22,323 nt of DNA from IMG/VR virus record IMGVR_UViG_3300031784_003120, positions 1 to 22,323 of that record; one strand, 5' to 3'. Shown in pieces: positions 13,951-21,661 of this stretch. Every line of letters starts with the position of its first letter. The stretch's first letter is position 1. The translations under genes and the position numbers were made by a program. This stretch comes from a virus. The notes under the pieces were generated by a model. That model searched no databases and was not told the DNA's origin. It worked only from the letters and a program-made list of their open reading frames with translations.

Positions 13951-14873
13951 GTATATGCCTTTCTTTGTCCTTCGCGAGTCATTCCGCCAATATGTGGAGT
14001 AACTATTATATTTTTTTTATTATTCATTGCTATGATTATCGGTGATTTAGTTAAATCATCAAATTCATTTTCTATAACATCAGTTCCATATCCGGATATT
14101 AAATTTTTATCTAGCGCATCGACAATATCATGTTCTTGTACAATTTCTCCGCGTGATGTATTTATAATATAAGGACTATTTTTACATAATCCAAGAAGTT
14201 TATGATCTATCATATATTTAGTTTCATCAGTAACATGTACATGCAATGAAATTACATCAGATGTTTCAAACATATGTTCCAACGTTGTATAATGATTTAA
14301 TAAAAATGAATCTGAAAAATTTTGTTTTTCATATGGATCATAAACTTTTACGTTAGCTCCAAATGCATTACAATATTCGAACATCATTTTTCCTAAACGT
14401 CCATATCCGATTATACCAATATTCAATCCTTTAATTTGCCTGCCTACGAAATTAGTATAGTCCCATTTATATTCAGAAACGTGTTGATTTGCAGTTGGAA
14501 TATTTCTTAATAACGATAACATCAATCCGAATGCTAATTCAGATGTAGATGGCAATTGTTTTATTAATTCATAATCTTTAGTTAAAGAATATATCTTAAT
14601 ATTATTAGAATTACAATATTCTTGATCGATATGATTCATTCCAGTTGAACATGTATTAATTAATGTTACATCAGTACCATTTAATAATTCATGATCAATT
14701 TTATATGTCTGTTGATTTGGATTACAAATTATAGTATCAATTTTTTCTTTTAATAAAAGTTCTCGTACTTCAGCTTTAGATGCAGTTTCATTTAAAAATA
14801 CATCTCCTTTTGTATGTAATATATCTAATATACCATTAATATGCTGGATCGGAGTAATAACCGCTATTTTCAT
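13929..14873 (-). CDS. D-isomer-specific 2-hydroxyacid dehydrogenase
   Basis: 314 residues. NIGIIGYGRLGKMMFEYCNA at 151-170 is the NAD-binding G-x-G-x-x-G, with D179 (VKVYDPYE) closing the second strand. TSRGEIVQEHDIVDAL at 239-254 carries R241, DVIENEFDD holds E270 and VTPHIGGMT carries H294, the catalytic set of the family. It interconverts a 2-oxo acid and a D-2-hydroxy acid with NAD(H). Embedded between neuA-like and epimerase genes, it may make a hydroxy-acid substituent or an oxidised sugar intermediate (inference). I use ATG 14873; a GTG one codon earlier is possible. Overlap of 38 bases with the upstream epimerase. Confidence 0.88.
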   Translation of the reverse strand: MKIAVITPIQHINGILDILHTKGDVFLNETASKAEVRELLLKEKIDTIICNPNQQTYKIDHELLNGTDVTLINTCSTGMNHIDQEYCNSNNIKIYSLTKDYELIKQLPSTSELAFGLMLSLLRNIPTANQHVSEYKWDYTNFVGRQIKGLNIGIIGYGRLGKMMFEYCNAFGANVKVYDPYEKQNFSDSFLLNHYTTLEHMFETSDVISLHVHVTDETKYMIDHKLLGLCKNSPYIINTSRGEIVQEHDIVDALDKNLISGYGTDVIENEFDDLTKSPIIIAMNNKKNIIVTPHIGGMTREGQRKAYTWAVNKL

Positions 14874-15816
14874 CACTATATACCTTGATTATTTCATCTA
14901 TAACTTGATAAGTTGAATAATTTATATTAAAGTTAATTAAGTCTTTTGCTTTAGTCGTATTTGCAAATCGTTTCATGATTTCTTTATAATTTCCAAATAC
15001 TTGTTCTCGATCATCAAAAATTAATTCAGATTTTGAATTGGTTTTAGATATAATATATTCAGCAACTTCTCGTACCGTAGTTTGTTCATCGGTACCTAAA
15101 TTAATAATTTGTCCATTAACTGAATCCATATGTTGTATTAATTTACTTAAACCATATGCAATATCTAATGCGTGACTAATTGATCTGGTTTGCATCCCAT
15201 CTCCATGAATATGAATTGATTCACCTTTCAAAGCTTTATCTACAAATAATGGTATATGGCCACCTGACCAACTTTTATTAGATCTCCAAGATGCACATCC
15301 AAATACTCTAACTACACATCCTTTTAAATCTGATTGTTGAATTTCATTAAAAATAAATTGTTCGCCATACAATTTAGATAACGCATATGAATATCGTTCA
15401 TTGGTAGGCGGACCTATAGTAATTGATTCAGATTCTAAAAATGTTGTAGAATTTCCATATACATCTGATGTTGACGTAAATATTAAAAATGAGCCATTTT
15501 TTACTGCGTCTGATACGACTGTTTCGATCATTTGATAATTTTCCTTTAAAACATCAACTGACTTTATAATACCATTTGCTGGCTTTTTCATTGATGCTAA
15601 ATGATAGATAGCATCAAACTCTTCTTTCCAAAGATTTAAAAATTGTACTTTTGTTTTTTTAAATTGGAAATTTTTATTTTGATGAGCATTTTTTAAATTT
15701 TCAATATTTCCATATGACATATCATCTACGCCTACTACGCTGTGTCCTTGTTCTAATAAAAAATCTACTAAATGACTTGCAATTAAACCTGCAGCCCCCG
15801 TTACTAATATTTTCAT
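14836..15816 (-). CDS. NAD-dependent nucleotide-sugar epimerase/dehydratase (SDR)
   Basis: 326 residues of extended-SDR type. MKILVTGAAGLIASHLVDFL is the nucleotide-binding loop (G-x-x-G-x-x-x-x-H), VVGVDD gives D31/D32, IYHLAS sits at 70-75, LIFTSTSDVYG at 111-121 is the catalytic Ser/Thr strand, and YSYALSKLYGE at 142-152 is the Y144-x-x-x-K148 pair. GDGMQTRSISHALDIA is the substrate/partner loop. It may act as a 4-epimerase, 4,6-dehydratase or UDP-glucuronate decarboxylase; the motifs do not decide. The C-terminal tail (SGYYSDPAY) overlaps the downstream dehydrogenase, which keeps the whole set co-translated. Confidence 0.88.
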   Translation of the reverse strand: MKILVTGAAGLIASHLVDFLLEQGHSVVGVDDMSYGNIENLKNAHQNKNFQFKKTKVQFLNLWKEEFDAIYHLASMKKPANGIIKSVDVLKENYQMIETVVSDAVKNGSFLIFTSTSDVYGNSTTFLESESITIGPPTNERYSYALSKLYGEQFIFNEIQQSDLKGCVVRVFGCASWRSNKSWSGGHIPLFVDKALKGESIHIHGDGMQTRSISHALDIAYGLSKLIQHMDSVNGQIINLGTDEQTTVREVAEYIISKTNSKSELIFDDREQVFGNYKEIMKRFANTTKAKDLINFNINYSTYQVIDEIIKVYSDENSGYYSDPAY

Positions 15817-16769
15817 AATTCGTATTTTCTTAATGGTCCTGTTTGTATATCGTGTTTGTAATATTCTCCAATTAACGTATTATCGTAACTTTGTTTAATT
15901 GATTCAAAAGTATTTGTATTTTCATAATCCCAGCCCCATCTAGAACGCCATGCATTGAAATTTGAATATTTACCAAAATGATATTCATTTCCTGATTTAG
16001 CACCGGTGGCGGAATTAGCATTAATATTGTATTTTTCTTTTAAAAATTGATTATTTAAACAATATAAATTTGTTAATGTTAAACATGGAAAATTTAAATA
16101 ATTAAACTGCATTGCAATATCTGGTAACCATAAATGAAAATGATATTCATTTGTTGGTTTGATATGTTGATTCCATAGTGAAACATTTATACCAACTGCT
16201 GCCCACATTGGAAATTCTGAAATAAATGGTTGATTCCAATTTCCAGAATTAATTAATGTATCTTGTTGTTTAGGACATAACCATCTTCCGGAATTTGATT
16301 GAATTGATAAATGTGCCATTCCAATCATCCCTAAGGGCGTTTCTCCATTATTAAACTTATCTAAACAATCATTAGTATAATCTCCATTATCTAAAACATT
16401 GAATCCGACAATACCAAATTCATTCAATTTTTCTTCTGAGATATATCTAGATAATGTTTTAAAGAAATTTTCAGAAATTGGATATATGTCATGTTGAAAA
16501 CAAACTACCCATTTACATTTTGGTCGATTTTCATTAATAAAATCAATTAATGTTTGCGTTGCCATTTGAACGCCTCGATCTTTATTCTCTAAAAAAACTA
16601 TGTTATTTTCGGAACAATATTGTTTTCCTTTTCGAATTTCATCTTCAGAAGAATTATCATCTACATTAATTAATTCAAATCCTTCGGTGTTGATGTTTTT
16701 AAATACTTCGCCTTTGAGCATATCATAATTATTGCGCGAAGATATGTATATAATTAAATTATCATTCAT
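15813..16769 (-). CDS. GT-A glycosyltransferase-like protein
   Basis: 318 residues. FELINVDDNSSEDEI at 31-45 is the nucleotide-binding segment and WVVCFQHDIYPISENF at 87-102 supplies an H-D in the metal-binding position. A GMIGMAHLSIQ and FPMWAAVGINVSLW region forms the acceptor side. The C-terminus (GEYYKHDIQTGPLRKYEL) resembles that of the glycosyltransferase at 8190-8963, suggesting related enzymes. It ATGA-couples to the epimerase downstream and overlaps the next gene upstream by 8 bases. Substrate unknown. Confidence 0.75.
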   Translation of the reverse strand: MNDNLIIYISSRNNYDMLKGEVFKNINTEGFELINVDDNSSEDEIRKGKQYCSENNIVFLENKDRGVQMATQTLIDFINENRPKCKWVVCFQHDIYPISENFFKTLSRYISEEKLNEFGIVGFNVLDNGDYTNDCLDKFNNGETPLGMIGMAHLSIQSNSGRWLCPKQQDTLINSGNWNQPFISEFPMWAAVGINVSLWNQHIKPTNEYHFHLWLPDIAMQFNYLNFPCLTLTNLYCLNNQFLKEKYNINANSATGAKSGNEYHFGKYSNFNAWRSRWGWDYENTNTFESIKQSYDNTLIGEYYKHDIQTGPLRKYEL

Positions 16770-17622
16770 ATGATCCTATATAGTTTAAAATATAATCTTT
16801 AATATTAAATTTACATTCCCAATTCAATACAGTTTTAGCTAAAGTAGAATCGCAAAGTGTATTAATTGCTTCACCTGGTTTATCATCATCATATACAATA
16901 TAATCATATTCAAACATATTTGCAATTTCTTGTATAGAATAATTTTTACCAGTACCTAATTCAAAAATATGACCCCATGCATTTTTTTTAAAAATCAATA
17001 ATAATGCAAAAACAATGTCATTAACGTGTGTAAAATCTCTACGTTTGGTGCCATCGCCATATATTACTATAGGATGTTTAGTTTCAATAGCATGTTCCCA
17101 TTTTCCAATAACAGTACAATATCCACCCTCTTTAAGATGATGTGGTCCGTATACATTATAAAATCTAGCTACTGATGCATTTAAATTATAATGTTGTTGA
17201 AATAAATCAATTATTTCTTCCCCAATATCTTTGCTAAACGTATATGGGTTCTTAAATTTACCAGAATGATGTGAGCTAGACCCAGCATAAACTAATGGCG
17301 TATTTGTATCTACACAAAATTTCGCAATTTTCATAGTAGATACTGCATTGTTTTCAAAATATTCTACTGGTAAATTAAATGAGGGCTGAATTCTAGCAAT
17401 TGCAGCTAAATGAAATATTATATCAAATGATCCATATTCAGAAAAATCAGATATAGTTAACAAATCTTGTTTAATATAAGTAGCTCCCTCAATATGATTA
17501 CTTTCAAATCCTGTAAAATAATTATCAATTGATATTACATCAAAATTATTTTGAAGTAGTAATTTAATTAAATTGGTTCCGATAAACCCGGCACCGCCAG
17601 TTACTAAAGCTCGTTTTTTCAT
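16762..17622 (-). CDS. GalE/RmlB-type nucleotide-sugar epimerase/dehydratase (SDR)
   Basis: 286 residues. RALVTGGAGFIGTNLIKLLL at 4-23 is the canonical NAD-binding loop, SIDNYFTG at 31-38 ends the second strand, FHLAAIA at 70-76 the fourth, VYAGSSSHHS at 111-120 gives the catalytic serine strand, and PYTFSKDIGEE at 126-136 the Y127-x-x-x-K131 pair. RFYNVYGPHH and GDGTKRRDFTHVNDI are typical of UDP-hexose 4-epimerases and dTDP-glucose 4,6-dehydratases. It is shorter than the usual 310-340 residues. It provides a precursor sugar to the block; the exact reaction is unresolved. Confidence 0.88.
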   Translation of the reverse strand: MKKRALVTGGAGFIGTNLIKLLLQNNFDVISIDNYFTGFESNHIEGATYIKQDLLTISDFSEYGSFDIIFHLAAIARIQPSFNLPVEYFENNAVSTMKIAKFCVDTNTPLVYAGSSSHHSGKFKNPYTFSKDIGEEIIDLFQQHYNLNASVARFYNVYGPHHLKEGGYCTVIGKWEHAIETKHPIVIYGDGTKRRDFTHVNDIVFALLLIFKKNAWGHIFELGTGKNYSIQEIANMFEYDYIVYDDDKPGEAINTLCDSTLAKTVLNWECKFNIKDYILNYIGSYE

Positions 17623-18248
17623 AAAGTATCGTAATATTTGTTTTGTTTTTCTTGTCGATCAATTGTCTTAGGATGATATAAGGCCCATTCTTCTAATAAT
17701 GGCAACATACCATGGTGCTTAAATCCATTTAATACTTCATGGACTCGATTAACCCATTTAATTTCTGGTTTATTTTTATAAATTCGCATCTGCCAATCTG
17801 CCCAATTTACCCAACCCTTTTCATTCACATTCCATCCCCAACGACGAATATGTTCTTCAGTTAATCCTTCAACCGTATTTACCCGCGGTACTCGAATCAT
17901 ATCTGCTAATGGATTTTCTTCTAATAATAATGGAAGATTTTTCATTAAATTTTCATGAGGAATTTCATCTGCATCTATTTGAAAAATCCACGTACCTGAG
18001 CATTTGGATGTTAATAAATTTTTCCAATCTGCGAAATGTCCTCTAAATGAATCTTCAACTAAGTTAATTTGATCATTAGAACTCAATTTATGTAAATAAC
18101 CTAATAATTCAGAAGTAGGTTCATTTTTTGATAAATCTACTAATACTACAATTTCATCTTGTAATCTTTTATGTTCTAACAAGAAAGAAATAAGTCGTTG
18201 TATTTCAATAAATTCATTACATACTGTTATAGCGTAACTTATTTTCAT
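17619..18248 (-). CDS. GT2-family glycosyltransferase (WaaE-like)
   Basis: 209 residues starting MKISYAITVCNEFIEIQRLI. DEIVVLVDLSKNE at 31-43, the loop FRGHFADWKNLL at 68-79, and WIFQIDADEIPHENL at 87-101 with D92-A-D94-E95 as metal site place it near the WaaE/KdtX-like GT2 enzymes that add the first hexose to a core sugar. WADWQMRIYKN and NRVHEVLNG also fit that group. It ATGA-couples to the epimerase downstream; one base separates it from the GT4 gene upstream. Sugar specificity is not readable. Confidence 0.85.
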   Translation of the reverse strand: MKISYAITVCNEFIEIQRLISFLLEHKRLQDEIVVLVDLSKNEPTSELLGYLHKLSSNDQINLVEDSFRGHFADWKNLLTSKCSGTWIFQIDADEIPHENLMKNLPLLLEENPLADMIRVPRVNTVEGLTEEHIRRWGWNVNEKGWVNWADWQMRIYKNKPEIKWVNRVHEVLNGFKHHGMLPLLEEWALYHPKTIDRQEKQNKYYDTL

Positions 18249-18249
18249 G

Positions 18250-19509
18250 TTATACCTTTTGTAACTTAGGTAACTGTAATTTATTTAAATTTGGAAGTTT
18301 TATTTCAACTGGTTTAGGAATTGATTCTAATAATAAATCTAAATCATTAATAAAATTAGAAAAAATCTTTGTAACTGCAGCATCATTAAAATTAGATTTT
18401 GCAAAAAATCTTTGTCGTTTTGCTAATTCTAACCAAGTTTTATAATTTGAGTTAACTTCTCTGAGACAATGAACTGCGTGATTATAATCTGCAGTAAACC
18501 ATTTTGCATTTTTAATTAAAAACTCATTCTGCGCAGATGGATGAATTTCAGTTAATTTTCCATTAACACTGCAAATAAAATCTTTTTTAAGAAAATCAGA
18601 TTGACCGGAATAATGTGGTGCGATAATTGGCTTTGCAGTTGTTGAAAATTCTAACAACGGACGGCCGAAGCCTTCTGCTTTTGTTAATGAATACATTGCT
18701 TTAATCTTTGGGTGCATATACAATGAATTCATTTGTTTATCAGTTAAATCGCCATGTAATATGTATACATTAGGTAATCGATCTGTTTTCTTATATAAAT
18801 TCTTAATTTGTTGTAGTTTTCTTTCAATTTCTAATCGATCGGTAATTGAATATGTAGCACCGCTTGTTTTCAAGATTAATGCTGGTTGATTTTTTTTATT
18901 CTTGAATGCTTCAAAAAATGAATAAACTGCGCCACTGATATTTTTTCTATCTTCTCCCAATTGTCCTTGCAGCCAATGCCCAACTGTCAAATATGCAAAT
19001 GTCTCAGGAATATCATCTAATTCTGATATCATAGATTCATATGTTCCATCATATATAGTTTCATTAAAATATTCTGGAATTACATGAATTTTAGTTGTTA
19101 ATGGTTTATTATGATCGAGTGCAGTCTTTTCAAAAACTTGTTTTGTAAAGTTAGTAGGAACGATAATCATATTCATTGAATTTAATCTATCAATCCACTC
19201 CGGTGGGCATATATCACCCTCTGTACCCGCAGTAACACCTATATTAATTTTTCCAACTGGCTGAAATTCATTAGGAACGGTAATTTGAACCCAGATATCT
19301 GGTTGATCAGATAATGGTAATGGAACTATTCTAGATTTAATTTCATTACTTAATGGAAACGTAAATGGAGTGTGACCCCACGGCAATGAAACTAATTTAA
19401 TATTCCATTCTAAATTTTTATGTGCAATTAATTGTGAAATTACTTCGCGGGCATGATGTCCATAACCCGACTGCGTTGCAACTGGCGATGCTATAACTAC
19501 ATTTGTCAT
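18250..19509 (-). CDS. GT4-family glycosyltransferase
   Basis: 419 residues, GT-B fold. N-terminal SPVATQSGYGHHAREVIS at 8-25 is the glycine-rich donor-domain loop. YLTVGHWLQGQLGEDRKN at 173-190 corresponds to the phosphate-binding (R)K region. KAEGFGRPLLEF at 277-288 contains the E-x7-E signature (E279, E287), and GQSDFL follows. The C-terminal 24 residues are a leucine/lysine/proline tail (KLPNLNKLQLPKLQKV) outside the catalytic fold. Its LPKLQK repeats the N-terminus of the adjacent GT4 gene (MELPKLQKI), so the two proteins may interact or share ancestry. TAATG coupling to that gene. Confidence 0.88.
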   Translation of the reverse strand: MTNVVIASPVATQSGYGHHAREVISQLIAHKNLEWNIKLVSLPWGHTPFTFPLSNEIKSRIVPLPLSDQPDIWVQITVPNEFQPVGKINIGVTAGTEGDICPPEWIDRLNSMNMIIVPTNFTKQVFEKTALDHNKPLTTKIHVIPEYFNETIYDGTYESMISELDDIPETFAYLTVGHWLQGQLGEDRKNISGAVYSFFEAFKNKKNQPALILKTSGATYSITDRLEIERKLQQIKNLYKKTDRLPNVYILHGDLTDKQMNSLYMHPKIKAMYSLTKAEGFGRPLLEFSTTAKPIIAPHYSGQSDFLKKDFICSVNGKLTEIHPSAQNEFLIKNAKWFTADYNHAVHCLREVNSNYKTWLELAKRQRFFAKSNFNDAAVTKIFSNFINDLDLLLESIPKPVEIKLPNLNKLQLPKLQKV

Positions 19510-20996
19510 TATTGTACTATTCCTGTATTTTTATATTTAATATCTTTAAATTCTGTGAATGTATATGATGGACGAGTTTCTTTATTAACCTCAAATAAAT
19601 AATCAATCATATGAATCATCTTTTCACCCATTTGTTCTGCAGTTAAACCATTTTGCATTGCCCATTCTCGGCCAATCATGCCATGCATGAATCTAGTAGC
19701 AAATGGCAAATCATACCAATAACGAATTGCATCAGCTACATCCTCATATCGTACTCGGTCATCGAATATATATGGCGTTTGTGGAGAACCTTGAAGTGAT
19801 CTGTTACTTGGAAATACTGGTTTAGCCCAGTGACCATGTTTTGTAAATCGACCTGTGTGGTTAGTTGCAAATTCACCATCGAAACGAATCCATTCTCCAT
19901 TTTCATCTTCAAAACCACATTGATCTTGTAATCCGCCAGTTACATTATTAATAATCGGCGTACAAGCTAAAATTGCTTCTGTTGAACTTAAACCCCACCC
20001 TTCATTACTAGCAATATTGACAACAACATCTGCTACATTGTACAATGCATTAAGTTCTTCTGTTAATAGTTTTTGTTCTGAAAAGATTATTTTACAATCA
20101 GGTGCTACTGCATTTCTCACTGCAATTAAATCGGTGCCATTTTCATCAACTGCTTGAGTATGCATTACTAGTCCAACTTTATTCTTTTGGTCTTCTGGTA
20201 ATGAATCAACAAACGTTTTAAATGCTAGGATAACATCCCCTGGTTGTTTTCTTCGAATATTTCTATTATTCCAAAATACCATGAAATCAATATCATTTTC
20301 TTTTTTGAATCGATCGTGCATTTTTTTATACATTTCATCATCCAATTTAAGTGGTTTGAATTTATTATGATTCAATCCATGAGGCACATATCCTGTAACT
20401 ATATCATTCCATTTGACATCTGCAGGAACGGCACCTTCATCATAATCTACAACACCAAATCCGTTCTGTTTAAGCACTTCTCTATGGATATTATCAGATT
20501 GCTTACTAATTCCCATAATTAAATCGCAACTACCATAAAATGGTGCATTCCACATTGGATAAGGTAAATCATCCCAAATAGAGTAATAAACTAATGGAAT
20601 ATTATAAGTAGTTTTAATCTCATGTTCTAATGCGTACAACCAAGTCCAATAACGAGGATCAGTAAAATGAAAAATTGCATCTGGTTGTTCTTGGTTAAGC
20701 AACGCAAATAAAATATTGCGATCTCCATAACCTGACCACGGAATCAATTTAACATTGGCATCTGCTACTCCAGTTTCTTGAGCAATTATTTGAGATAAGT
20801 CAATACCTTTACCATGTTCTGGATGTTGTAATGCAGCACCCAATTGTACCCAATCGTAATGGTGAACGGTATTGTAAATGATTTCTTTGCTAATAGTGCC
20901 TATACCAGATGGTAAACGAAAATCATCTGCTAATAACAGAATTTTTTTCTTTTTAGGCTTGTTTGGATCAATTTTTTGTAACTTTGGTAATTCCAT
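19509..20996 (-). CDS. GT4-family glycosyltransferase
   Basis: 495 residues. After a basic N-terminal extension (MELPKLQKIDPNKPKKKK) comes ILLLADDFRLPSGIGTISKE at 19-38, the donor-domain glycine loop. FMVFWNNRNIRRKQPGD at 238-254 supplies the phosphate-binding R/K, and ASNEGWGLSSTEAIL at 329-343 the E-x7-E (E332, E340) followed by VTGGLQDQ. Longer than typical GT4 proteins, with an insertion around 365-410 that contains several aromatics. Start supported by AAAAGGA at proper spacing. It is the first gene of the glycan block and may set its expression level. Confidence 0.88.
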   Translation of the reverse strand: MELPKLQKIDPNKPKKKKILLLADDFRLPSGIGTISKEIIYNTVHHYDWVQLGAALQHPEHGKGIDLSQIIAQETGVADANVKLIPWSGYGDRNILFALLNQEQPDAIFHFTDPRYWTWLYALEHEIKTTYNIPLVYYSIWDDLPYPMWNAPFYGSCDLIMGISKQSDNIHREVLKQNGFGVVDYDEGAVPADVKWNDIVTGYVPHGLNHNKFKPLKLDDEMYKKMHDRFKKENDIDFMVFWNNRNIRRKQPGDVILAFKTFVDSLPEDQKNKVGLVMHTQAVDENGTDLIAVRNAVAPDCKIIFSEQKLLTEELNALYNVADVVVNIASNEGWGLSSTEAILACTPIINNVTGGLQDQCGFEDENGEWIRFDGEFATNHTGRFTKHGHWAKPVFPSNRSLQGSPQTPYIFDDRVRYEDVADAIRYWYDLPFATRFMHGMIGREWAMQNGLTAEQMGEKMIHMIDYLFEVNKETRPSYTFTEFKDIKYKNTGIVQ

Positions 20997-21029
20997 TTAT
21001 TCCTTTTATAACTTTATTATAAATATATA
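20997..21029 (-). promoter_or_regulatory. Possible promoter of the glycan block
   Basis: The 33-base gap upstream of the first GT4 gene has, on the minus strand, TATATATTTATAATAAAG. A perfect TATAAT lies at 21021-21016, about 20 bases before the ATG, then AAAAGGAATAA as Shine-Dalgarno. No convincing -35 is seen at 17 bases. A short leader fits a phage promoter, but the AT content makes chance matches likely. Confidence 0.3.
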
Positions 21030-21434
21030 CTAACCTAGTATAACCACCGGTTTTTCTAGCTTTTTAACATTATTATATGCTGTTTGAAGAACTGGATCTA
21101 ATTTAGATTCATTGTTTAAAATCATCATGTAATCACAACGTTGTGCAATTAATTTCATGCGATGATGTAATTGAGAAAAATGATATGTTTTACCATAATA
21201 TGTTTCTGGCATTGCTGAATACATATTATATCCTGAAAATGAAGGATTAAATTCTTCATATTGCAAACCGAACTCAATGGCATATTTTTTAATCATATGA
21301 TTTGCGCCCTCATTGCCACCGGCGCCAATCACAACCAATTCTTCACTAAACTGTTGTTTCAATCTTTGCAAAGTTTCTTGTACTTTGCGTTTATTCTGCC
21401 AATTCGTATTTCCTATAACTGCTACTCGTTTCAT
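21030..21434 (-). CDS. SLOG-fold (DUF2493/YspA-like) protein
   Basis: 134 residues, a small Rossmann-like protein: MKRVAVIGNTNWQNKRKVQE, then ELVVIGAGGNEGANHMIKKY at 32-51, whose G-A-G-G-N-E-G-A loop resembles the nucleotide-binding G-G-x-x-G-A-(D/N) of SLOG proteins. CDYMMILNNES at 100-110 and the C-terminal KPVVILG complete the fold. SLOG proteins bind nucleotide-derived ligands, and some act in phage-host conflict. No effector domain is fused here, so the role is open. ATGA coupling to the gene upstream. Confidence 0.65.
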   Translation of the reverse strand: MKRVAVIGNTNWQNKRKVQETLQRLKQQFSEELVVIGAGGNEGANHMIKKYAIEFGLQYEEFNPSFSGYNMYSAMPETYYGKTYHFSQLHHRMKLIAQRCDYMMILNNESKLDPVLQTAYNNVKKLEKPVVILG

Positions 21435-21643
21435 AATTTTTCATACAAAAATTTAACGCCTTTGGGCATATAACCATAAACTATTCGAAGTGCTTCTTCT
21501 AATAACTTTTTATTTGCTTTACTTGTCGGGCCATCATGATTTGTACATAATGTATATTCTTGCGTAGTAAAATGCATACCTTGCCAAGTTGAATGATTAC
21601 GCATTTCAAATTGATAAACGTATATGTGCTTATGATGAAACAT
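21431..21643 (-). CDS. Small hypothetical protein (70 aa)
   Basis: Starts MFHHKHIYVYQFEMRNHSTW; histidine-rich at the N-terminus, with a helical C-terminal half (ANKKLLEEALRIVYGYMPKG). An alternative start at residue 14 cannot be excluded because neither ATG has a Shine-Dalgarno. An 18-base gap separates it from the nuclease gene, and ATGA joins it to the SLOG gene. No family recognised. Confidence 0.55.
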   Translation of the reverse strand: MFHHKHIYVYQFEMRNHSTWQGMHFTTQEYTLCTNHDGPTSKANKKLLEEALRIVYGYMPKGVKFLYEKL

Positions 21644-21661
21644 AATATATTATATGAAAAC

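Noticed and set aside
19736-19918. Minus-strand 60-codon frame inside the first GT4 gene
   Set aside because: Nested in a clear glycosyltransferase in another frame, with a Met/Val-rich translation and no support.
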